This document shows, piece by piece, positions 25,448-39,438 of a stretch of 64,000 nt of DNA. The stretch is from assembly GCA_964035545.1 (NCBI GenBank), contig OZ037766.1, positions 10,301,722-10,365,721 of the forward strand, written 5' to 3'. How positions within the stretch are numbered: position 1 is the stretch's first letter; every line of letters begins with the position of its first letter. A program made the position numbers and the translations under genes. The DNA is from Bugula neritina. Lineage: Eukaryota; Bryozoa; Gymnolaemata; Cheilostomatida; Bugulidae. Below the pieces are notes generated by a model. It was not told where the DNA came from. It made no database searches and saw only the letters and a list, made by a program, of their open reading frames with translations.

Positions 25448-28222
25448 TTATTCTGTGTGTAAATTAGTCTTGCAAAGATTGTTCCCTTTAAGGTCACGGA
25501 TTGTTCGTGGCAAGAAGCTGTTATAATAGCAGTTATTATTGGTGCTGACTGATCTTGGCTGTCCTAGTGTTTGGGCTCTAGTTTGGATAAAACTTTCCGG
25601 GGTATTTATTAGTTCGTCATACGCTGCAGAGAGTGCTGGGTGATATTCTTCCTTTTGGAGTATCCTCATAAGGAGTCTTAGCCGTTGAGTTCTTCTTCTT
25701 TCATCGAGGGCGGCCAGCTCCAGTCTTTCTTTTGCTTCTCGCACTCCTCTTCTACCCTTGATGTTAGCTATGGCTCTCACTGCCCGTGTTTGTACCTCTT
25801 CGATGGAATTTATTTCTTTTGTAGTATAGGGGTCCCAAACAGCAGAAGCATAGTCTAGGTGAGGAAGGCATAGGGATTTGTAAGCCATGAGTCTCACTTT
25901 TTCGGGGGCCCAGTGCAAAGCCCTTTTGATCATCCCCAGTTGTTTGTTTGCTAGCAATATTTTGCTCTGGATATGATTATCAAACTTCAGGTTGGCCTGT
26001 AGAGTCACTCCGAGGTATGTTGATTTGTCCACCTGTTCTAGAACTGTGCCATTTAACGTGTAGTGTGCTGGTATATCTTGCTCTTTGAATGCCATAATTT
26101 TGCTCTTTTTAACATTGAACTCCATACCCCACTTTGAAGCCCAACTTCCTGCTGCATCTATGTTCCTTTGAAACCTTAGTCTGTCTTGGTCATCTGAGAC
26201 AGGCTGGTAGAGGAGGGTGTCATCTGCGAAGAGACCAACTTCACAATCAACACAGTCAGGGAGATCATTTATGAACACGAGAAACAGTATGGGGCCGAGT
26301 ACAGAGCCCTGAGGTACCCCAGACGTCACTGGCAGTGGTTCTGACTTTTTGCCATCGAGTACGACCCTCTGAGATCGGTTTAGGAGGAAGTTGTGTACCC
26401 ATCCGAGCAGATAGTCTTCCATTGGTGCAATTGTTCGTAGTTTCTCCATTAGAAGGGCATGGGGGACCCGGTCAAATGCTTTTGTAAAATCTAGGACTGC
26501 TGCGTGAACAGCCTTATGTTTATCGACATAGTTCAGTATCTGATGGAGAGTGGCGCATAATTGGGTCTCGCAGGACAAGCCCTGGCGGAAGCCGTGTTGT
26601 CTTGTGCTCAGTACATTGTCAACGTTGGCAAGTATTTTACGTAGGATGAGATGTTCTGCCATTTTACATGGGATGCTAGTGAGTGAGATGGGTCGATAGT
26701 TTTGAGCACAATCCTCTGCACCGCTTTTATGGATAGGGGTCACATACGCCTCTTTCCACTGGGTGGGGAGCTTCTGTTGATTCATAGAGGTTTTGTATAT
26801 GATCGCAAGACAAGCGGATATTAGTGGGAGATCAACCATCAGATCTGCTTTCCTCAGGCCATCTGGACCGGGAGCTTTTCCAGGCTTGAGTTTCTGTATT
26901 AACTTGGCAATACCATTGCTGTCGATATCTGGTGGATTATCTATGTTTGTTGAGTTGGGACCAAGTGATGTCAGTTGGTGCCCACTGTTGAACTGGGAGT
27001 GGAAGAATTTGTTGAAGGTTTCCGCACAGTTTTCTGGATCTGCATTAAGGGTACCATCAGTCATTTTGAGTTTTATGCGATTTTTGTTATTTGAGTTTCC
27101 TTTGAGGTGCCGGTAAAAGGGCTTACTGTTGCCTTCTAGGAGTGGTTGGATGATTTTATTGTGACCATATTCACTTTTTACCATCCTAAAGACTTTCTTA
27201 GCTGTTTTCCGGATTTCCTTGTATTTCGCATAACTGAATAGGTCCCGGTTTGTTTTGTAGTGATTATAGCTTTTCCTCTCTTTACGTGATATCCGTCTAC
27301 ACTCTTTGTTAAACCAAACAGGTTCATTTTTAAGCTTAGACGACAGTACTTTCGTTGGGACATGGTCACATATGGCCTGTTGTAGACTAGATGAAAAATG
27401 ATCCCACATTTCTTGTACATCTTCCAATTCATCTAGGTCATGTTTAGTTCTTTGCATATCTTCCCGGAATTTGTTGATATCTACTCTGTGGTAATCTTTG
27501 ACAGTTTTGGAGGTTACTATATGGTGGTCTTTTGCTTTGTTCCATCGGATATTTGCTTTTATCATGGCGTGATCACTTAGCCCTGGGAAGATTACGTCTT
27601 GGGATGTTAAGTCTTGGGGGGAGTTGGTGCAAAGTAAGTCGAGCGTGTTGCCATGAATGTGGGTTGGTGAGGTTATTAGTTGACTTAGGTTATAGAAGTT
27701 TAACATACATAGGAATGAGTTATGAAGGACCTTATCCTGGGCCTTCAGTTTGGGTTGATAAGTGTGCCAATTAATGTGAGGGAGATTGAAATCCCCGGCT
27801 AAGATGATGTGGTCATTGGGGAACTGTTGAGTTAATAATTCTAGGTTGCTACTCAATATGGATACATCTCTATCATGTGGGGGTCTGTAGTAACATCCGA
27901 CAATTAAGCTCTCCTCTATTCTTACAAATATGATCTCGGCACTAGTTTTATCTTCTATGTTAATTTGGGTAGAGCGCAGGTTGTCATTAATGGCAATTAA
28001 GACCCCACCCCCATTTACATTACGATCCTTTCTGTAGATCCTTTTGTTGTTATAATCAAAGATGGTGTGACTTGGTATCATCTGATTTATGTGTGTCTCA
28101 GTGAGGCAGATTATGTCGGAATTACATGTTTGTGATGATAGTTCAATAGTTTTGCCTTTGAGAGATCTTACATTGGCAAGAAAGAATTTTAAACACTGGT
28201 CTGTTTGGTCATGTATCGCCAT
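25448..28222 (-). CDS. LINE ORF2: endonuclease plus reverse transcriptase
   Basis: 924 aa without a stop. The N-terminal apurinic-type endonuclease shows its motifs in order: LANVRSL (Asn17), CLTETHIN (Glu42), LAGDFNLPHINW (Asp144, Asn146) and LSDHAMI (Ser216-His218). The reverse transcriptase follows: NYRPISLTSIPCK, HGFRQGLSCETQL, AVLDFTKAFDRVPH (Asp578), SGVPQGSVLGPILFLVFINDL and the catalytic FADD (665-668), then a thumb region with TYLGV and LDYASAVWDP. These nick target DNA and prime cDNA synthesis on it. No RNase H domain is visible. The start ATG lies 34 nt inside the end of ORF1 in another frame. The block order and PHD-type ORF1 suggest the CR1/L2-like group. Confidence 0.92.
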   Translation of the reverse strand: MAIHDQTDQCLKFFLANVRSLKGKTIELSSQTCNSDIICLTETHINQMIPSHTIFDYNNKRIYRKDRNVNGGGVLIAINDNLRSTQINIEDKTSAEIIFVRIEESLIVGCYYRPPHDRDVSILSSNLELLTQQFPNDHIILAGDFNLPHINWHTYQPKLKAQDKVLHNSFLCMLNFYNLSQLITSPTHIHGNTLDLLCTNSPQDLTSQDVIFPGLSDHAMIKANIRWNKAKDHHIVTSKTVKDYHRVDINKFREDMQRTKHDLDELEDVQEMWDHFSSSLQQAICDHVPTKVLSSKLKNEPVWFNKECRRISRKERKSYNHYKTNRDLFSYAKYKEIRKTAKKVFRMVKSEYGHNKIIQPLLEGNSKPFYRHLKGNSNNKNRIKLKMTDGTLNADPENCAETFNKFFHSQFNSGHQLTSLGPNSTNIDNPPDIDSNGIAKLIQKLKPGKAPGPDGLRKADLMVDLPLISACLAIIYKTSMNQQKLPTQWKEAYVTPIHKSGAEDCAQNYRPISLTSIPCKMAEHLILRKILANVDNVLSTRQHGFRQGLSCETQLCATLHQILNYVDKHKAVHAAVLDFTKAFDRVPHALLMEKLRTIAPMEDYLLGWVHNFLLNRSQRVVLDGKKSEPLPVTSGVPQGSVLGPILFLVFINDLPDCVDCEVGLFADDTLLYQPVSDDQDRLRFQRNIDAAGSWASKWGMEFNVKKSKIMAFKEQDIPAHYTLNGTVLEQVDKSTYLGVTLQANLKFDNHIQSKILLANKQLGMIKRALHWAPEKVRLMAYKSLCLPHLDYASAVWDPYTTKEINSIEEVQTRAVRAIANIKGRRGVREAKERLELAALDERRRTQRLRLLMRILQKEEYHPALSAAYDELINTPESFIQTRAQTLGQPRSVSTNNNCYYNSFLPRTIRDLKGNNLCKTNLHTE

Positions 28223-29220
28223 TCCCCCGAAGGAGATTTTGTCTGTATTCTCATATTTCTTATCCGATAGTCAGTTTCTTGGTCAGTGTCACTGTTTTCC
28301 CCTTTCATTCGCTTTATCTCTTGCCGAAGGGCATACTGCTGGTCACGAATCTCTTTGCATTCATCAAGTTTGCAGTAGATCTTGCGTCCACGTAGTGTAG
28401 CATTTGTTCTTTTTAGGAATTCCCACTTTGAATATTCGTCTGGAAATTCTATTTTAATCGGCCTTGGTTTGTTTTTGTCAACTGGTCCTGAGGTCTGTAA
28501 GCGTATTGCTCTTAGGGGTTTCGGAGTTGCATGAAAAGTATCACTCGTCATTAAGTCTTTAATCATCTCCAGTGCGCTTTTACCTTCCTGTTCATCTATG
28601 CCATAAAGAACGGCATTATTTTTCCTGTTTTCAGTCTCCCGTTGTTCAATACTCTTCTTCAGCAGGTTTCGAGCACTGTCGCTGATCTCCATCCCTTTCT
28701 TCAAGTTTTCAGTATTTGACTTTGCAGCGTCGGCATATGATTTCTCTAGTTTTGTCATTCTTTCTTCAAGGGCAGTGTTTGTTGCTCCAATCTTTGCATT
28801 AAGTTGTTGCATTATGTCTTCAATTTTATTAAGCTTTCTTGAGTGGGTGCTGTGAAGCGCAAGAGAGTCTTCACCATTGTTGTTCACCCTGTCTCGGCCT
28901 TGAAGAGAAGCTTCAATGACTGGAAGGCATGTGTTGCAGAACCATTTCACATTCTTTTCATCCATTTTGTCTAGCGTAGCAACATCTGAATTGGTGAGGC
29001 TTTGGCAGGTACCATGGAACCAATCATCACAAAAATCACATTGGATCCACTTAGCACCAAATTTTTGAGAAAGGCCCCTTGTATTAGTAACATAGCAATC
29101 GACATTGTTACAAGTTTTGCATTCTGGGTTGGTTGAGTCTTTGTTTTTGTCACTTTGAGACTGTTGTGATCCTGGTTGTGGTTGGCTTTGAGTGTTCCGG
29201 GCACCAGCCATCACGGACAA
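28189..29220 (-). CDS. LINE ORF1: PHD-finger nucleic-acid-binding protein
   Basis: 343 aa. A PHD-type zinc finger occupies about residues 34-98, with Cys34/Cys37, Cys61/Cys64, His69/Cys72 and Cys95/Cys98 (CDFCDDWFHGTC, WFCNTC). A polar coiled-coil segment follows (about 125-200). A C-terminal domain (NNAVLYGI, RAIRL, RPIKIEFP, LKRTNATLRGRKIYCK) resembles the RRM/CTD region of ORF1 proteins that coat LINE RNA. The protein ends EWRYMTKQTSV, overlapping the ORF2 start by 34 nt, an arrangement suited to termination-reinitiation. PHD fingers in ORF1 are established for CR1-type elements. Confidence 0.88.
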   Translation of the reverse strand: MSVMAGARNTQSQPQPGSQQSQSDKNKDSTNPECKTCNNVDCYVTNTRGLSQKFGAKWIQCDFCDDWFHGTCQSLTNSDVATLDKMDEKNVKWFCNTCLPVIEASLQGRDRVNNNGEDSLALHSTHSRKLNKIEDIMQQLNAKIGATNTALEERMTKLEKSYADAAKSNTENLKKGMEISDSARNLLKKSIEQRETENRKNNAVLYGIDEQEGKSALEMIKDLMTSDTFHATPKPLRAIRLQTSGPVDKNKPRPIKIEFPDEYSKWEFLKRTNATLRGRKIYCKLDECKEIRDQQYALRQEIKRMKGENSDTDQETDYRIRNMRIQTKSPSGEWRYMTKQTSV

Positions 29221-29559
29221 CTAGAATCTCGTGTTGTAGTAACAATACAATATAATAATAATTATGTTTATAATTATTATTATTTATAATACTATACTAA
29301 TTCGTAGTATAGTATAGTTATTGGTTTCTAAGATCTAGAGAGCAAAAAGTTACTTTTTGTATGTTTTTGTATGGGGGAAATTTTTTGTATGCTTTGAGTA
29401 TGTTTGGATATGAGGCACGCCTTACCTAAGTGGTGAATTTTGAACCAAATTGGCATAAGAATTTAAATTTTAAATTTTTGCGTCCGCCATCTTCGCGACC
29501 TTGACCTTACTACTAGAGTAAGACTAAAACTAAAAGTCTACAGCAAAAGTCCAAGACTT

Positions 29560-29990
29560 AGAACTAACTGAGTAACTTTATGTCTAATCAATGATTATCA
29601 TTATTATTGTCATTATCCTTATGATAATGATACTAATTGATACTGATAGAGAACGATAATTGAAAGGTCGCGGTTTGTACAACTACTAGTACTACTACTA
29701 CTACTAGTAGTAGTAGTTGTACAAACCGCGACCTACTGCTACTATTACTGAGTACTAGTACTACTACTAGTTTTATATTTTAACTTTTAAATAATAAATC
29801 TAAGAGAACTCAAATAGAAATAGAATGCCCCTAAAATTTCACCCGTTATTAGTATTACTAATACAGTAATACTTATACTAATACTAATAGTAATATTAAT
29901 AGTAATACTAATACAGTAATAGTAATACTATCGATCATCGTGATACTCAAACTGACTGGCCCTGGATTTGATGACGACGCGGACATAATT
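29560..29990. repeat. Simple-repeat tract right of the LINE
   Basis: Decayed repeats: cattattattgtcattatcc near 29600, (act)n around 29680-29770, and tactaatactaatagtaat-like units at 29850-29935. No gene. The 70-bp hairpin listed separately lies within it. Confidence 0.7.
29665..29734. repeat. 70-bp near-perfect palindrome (hairpin)
   Basis: aggtcgcggtttgtacaact at 29665 is perfectly inverted at the right arm ending at 29734; arms are 23 bp with a loop of act/agt trinucleotides that is itself largely self-complementary. As single strand it would fold into one long stem. It is more GC-rich than its surroundings. It could be an extremely short fold-back element or a replication-slippage palindrome. 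Confidence 0.9.
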
Positions 29991-30486
29991 TAATAGTTAA
30001 TTTATAGTTAATGCTATAATCACTGAAGTAGAAAACTTTTATAAAATTTTGATTTCACACCTATAATTATAATATTTATTGTTTTGAGGTTTTAGTCCTG
30101 TTCAACGACGTCTAGGCATCAATTTTCTCACCTCCACTAATTTGCGGTGGCCCTTTGCTAATTTGATAATAGCTCACCAGCAAGCCCGCGTTCTACAGCG
30201 GTCGAAGTTTTGCTTAGAAACTGGGCTAACACCGCCATTGACATTCACGAACGCTCTGTGAAAAGGCTTTCCCATTCAGCTCCACCACGTCCACTCACCA
30301 AGGTTTTTTCTTCAGTGAATTTGAGTTTGTAAATAGCCATTGCTTAAAATTCTATCTGGTGTTATAGTTATGTCAAATCTGTTAGACTTAGTGTTAGTGT
30401 TACACTTTGACTTACTCTTAGAGTTAGTCTTGGAGTTGGTCTCTTAGTCTTACTCTTAGTCTTAGTCTAAGTCTTACTCTTAGTTA
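29990..30486. other. GC-richer island
   Basis: 30100-30320 has several CpG dinucleotides and higher GC than its surroundings, as in an invertebrate promoter/first-exon region. It contains the candidate minus-strand first exon at 30178-30244. From 30360 onward it grades into ttagtcttactc-type simple repeat. Confidence 0.45.
30178..30244 (-). CDS. Candidate first coding exon of an unidentified minus-strand gene
   Basis: On the minus strand an ATG at 30244 (with a second in-frame ATG at 30238, context tcaatggcgg) opens 22 codons, MSMAVLAQFLSKTSTAVERG and then LA, ending at a good donor (ctg|gtgagc). The peptide is amphipathic, with Lys/Arg and Ser/Thr and no acidic residue until Glu18, resembling a mitochondrial presequence. 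It sits in a CpG-containing island. No downstream exons were recognised between here and CANT1, and a LINE occupies much of that interval. It could be a 5' exon of a disrupted gene, a remote leader for CANT1, or chance. Confidence 0.3.
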
Positions 30487-30585
30487 TTGTGCTTATCTGT
30501 TGATAGTGATACTGATACTGATAGTGATACTGATAATCATAGTAATGGTGTGATACTCATAGTCATAGTGGTAATCATGCTAATA
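30487..30585 (+). repeat. SATAST hexamer array, left part
   Basis: gatagtgatactgatactgatagtgatac and similar units in the same orientation as the window-start array. It is interrupted at about 30586 by the DNA element and resumes at about 31082. Confidence 0.8.
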
Positions 30586-31081
30586 CTGGGGTGCAGGTCA
30601 TTTCGTGCACAAGTCGTTTCGTACCCACTTTTTCAGGTCATTTCATACACATCTGATAAGCCGTTTCAATTTCAGTCACATCAGTATAAATTAGCTAAAA
30701 TAGTAAATACATATTTTTATATTTATTTATTGTTTGAAATATGAGTCAATGTCATGCAGTACTGCTCACAAGTGCTTTTCACATCTCATTTCGTTGCATG
30801 CTTATTTTTTATTGTGGTATGTAGATGTTAAGGAGGGGGTACTGCTCTTTTGGTGTAGAATTTAGATATTGTTGTCATTAAATGGCAGCACATAGTTAAT
30901 GAATATGTTTTTGTTTCAAAAACATGCTGGGAAGAAATAAATAAATAAACTAGTATCCTTCATGTAGTTATCCAGTGGATTATTTTTTATTCATTTTGTG
31001 TACGAAATAGACAGCAATTTATGTATGAAATGACTGTTTTGTATACGAAACGACTTGTGTTCGAAACGACAGTAGCCCCTG
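30586..31081. mobile_element. Non-autonomous DNA element with repeated subterminal motifs
   Basis: Ends are inverted over about 37 positions (about 28 matches), starting ggggtgcaggtcatttcg on the left and, inverted, ggggctactgtcgtttcg on the right. Each end carries about four spaced copies of a gtc(a/g)tttc(g/a)tacac motif, facing inward, like subterminal transposase-binding sites. The 0.5-kb interior is AT-rich without an ORF. It is inserted into a hexamer array, so the target duplication is unclear. The right terminus, read inward as caggggc, resembles hAT ends; this assignment is tentative. Confidence 0.75.
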
Positions 31082-31300
31082 ATACTAATATGTGATACTG
31101 ATAGTCATAGTCAATAACAATGAATATATAATTCAATATGAATATTATTTAATTGTGATACTCATACTGATACTCACTCTCAGTCTCACACTGACAGTGA
31201 CACTGAATTATTCATACTGATGTTGATAGTGATAACCACACTGTAATACTCATACTGATACTGGGATACTTGTTTTGGTTGTCATTGTGATTGTCGCTGA
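31082..31300 (+). repeat. SATAST hexamer array, right part
   Basis: gatactaatatgtgatactgatagtcatag and further units with cactgacagtgacac variants. Continues the array left of the DNA element. Confidence 0.75.
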
Positions 31301-32719
31301 ATCATTGTGGTTGAGAACATTCACAGTGACAGTGAGTGTGACACTAAACAGTAAAAGTAAAAGCGCTAGAGCTGTAACTATAATCATCATTCATTATTGG
31401 CAATTACAATGAATTTCAATGACAATGTAATTAAAAATAATTGCCAATTGAAAGAAAGTTGATGATAGTCATAGTTATACTAATAATTAATGTTATAGTA
31501 ATACTAGTAGTAGTACGATAACTAATTTAAATTACTAATTTCATTGAATTGGTATTTTATTGAAAAGACCAGTAGGTTCTAAATGATAACGCTGATATTG
31601 AGTTTTAGTTAGTAACTATCACAGTTACAATTACTTATTACTGTTGTATCAGCACGAATGCTGTATGGTACGGGTGTCTATGCTTTGTGCACAGATGATG
31701 CATGATGACTCAAGTATTGTTTATTGTCTACAGTATATATTTCCATATACAAAACTGTAATAATTTTTTGCTCAATAAATTGCATATCTTGATCTTCATA
31801 CAAAATACAACTGTGAGTGAGTGAATACAGCTTACTTTTCTCCTTCACTTCTTGAGCTACACTGATTCATCCTATAACATTGATAGCTAACAAACAAAAA
31901 GCTTTTCCCTTAAAATTTCATCAAAATGCTCCGGCTACAATTCTTAGTAATAGCTAATGCGTAACTATTATTAGTAATTAATAATTTTTAATATTTGTAT
32001 TAAAATAATTATCATAATTTATTGTATGTTTTTAACAAAGTATCTGTTTTAATTTCTAAGATATTCATATTGATATATTGTAATTGCTAGTTATTGTATA
32101 ATAATAATAAAGTATAGTCATATAGGCTACTGATACTGGTATGCCTATTAATTGAAAATAAATATTAAAGTTCTAAAAAATAGTAAAAAAACATTGCAGT
32201 AGAAGTTCAGGTTGTGCCACAGTTTTTGACCATTCCCACTGCAAGTGTGGTGCTGATGGTAATTATTTGTTATTGGTAGTGTCATTGCATGCATTGGGTT
32301 TAACATTGGGCTGGGTGTCACTAACCAGTAATGGATATGGCTTACTTGGCATACAATGTTAAACTCACTGTTACTGATTGACTCACGAACTCAATCATAT
32401 TAGTGGATCAATTATGCATACTGTTAGATCATCACTTCATTTAATTCTAAGTTATTTTGTATGAACAAACATTGACTTGGCTTTATTATGCATCTAATTG
32501 ACTTTGACCCAGCTCTGAAGCAAGCTGTGCATTAACCATAAACTGGTTACGATGGACGCTTAGTAACACTTCCAATGTCTAACTGAAAGCACAGCAATGC
32601 GAGATATTGAGAAAGACTGCAATGTAGGTCAGCCAGTTCTAGCCTTTATATGTTTTCAGCCTCTTAGTGTTATTCAGGTTTTTTACTTACTTGATGCAAG
32701 ACCAAGTTTCGGTGTAAAA
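31300..32719. other. Upstream region of U2AF2
   Basis: AT-rich, with weak repeat remnants up to about 31640. A short inverted pair (gtttaacatt near 32298 and aatgttaaac near 32356) is present. Positions 32640-32719 may include a leader exon: ttttcag at 32654-32660 is a possible acceptor, and the frame upstream of the U2AF2 ATG stays open there. No independent gene seen. Confidence 0.4.
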
Positions 32720-38817
<6,098 letters not shown>

Positions 38818-39438
38818 TCAACAAAAATGTTGCGAGTTAATTTTACTAACCTGTATGTAGAAACTTCAAACTTTATACCTGTACAGCTGTACTTATATTT
38901 ACATGTGTTGAAAATAAACTGAATGACTTTGTTAAACAATATGCTGCAATAAATAATAAACTGTGTATGTTGATAAATGTGTATGTGACAGTTTATTTGG
39001 GTTTCAGATAAAAATGTGAATTCATAATTAGAATCTTATCACTTCTGTAGCTAAAAGCAGCTGCCTTGTTCAAGCCCTGAAATCTCGCTTGAGATTTGCT
39101 CAAGCTATTTATAGCATGATGCTATAGATGCCGTAAAACTAAGATATTTAATATGTATATAGAAAGACAAAAGCTGCTAAGATAAATTATACTTTTCTGA
39201 ACATAATGCAGAATTTCTTTTTGCAGTATGTATTATATTGAATAGACAAAAAGTCTTAATCTTTTTAAGATGCAAAACATAACTACAGTTTGGAACACAA
39301 TTAGTGTAAACATTTTTACTTTAACAGTTCTAAAATTATGATAAGTTTGTTATAAAGCTGCTCAGAAACTTAGACTTTGTTGAAGGAGAATAATTGTGTT
39401 ATTGTGACAGTTCACGTCCATAAGGGCTGTTACATGCT
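38818..39438. other. Convergent 3' region of U2AF2 (+) and astacin (-)
   Basis: Only about 620 bp separate the two stop codons. Plus-strand AATAAA signals occur at 38912 and near 38950; a minus-strand AATAAA lies near 38990, so the two 3' UTRs probably overlap or abut. No other gene. Confidence 0.6.

Larger units (their letters stand above)
25264..29510 (-). mobile_element. Full-length CR1-like non-LTR retrotransposon (LINE)
   Basis: A two-ORF LINE on the minus strand with both ORFs open. The 5' end is placed near 29510 from the start of GC-richer leader sequence; the 3' end near 25264, where a duplicated 11-bp motif (taactggaggt on the minus strand) looks like the short terminal repeat typical of CR1-clade elements. 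The leader has the minus-strand motif aagatggcgg (29484-29493). The 3' UTR contains the palindromic hairpin acaggtaagttaacctgt (25419-25436). Low decay indicates a recent, possibly competent copy. No target-site duplication was resolved because both flanks are simple repeat. Confidence 0.85.

Noticed and set aside
26793-27116. 107-aa plus-strand ORF, and others at 27532-27774 and 28089-28400
   Set aside because: Antisense shadows of the LINE ORFs.
32290-32370. Short inverted repeat gtttaacatt/aatgttaaac
   Set aside because: Ten bases in an AT-rich region; expected by chance, with no element structure.
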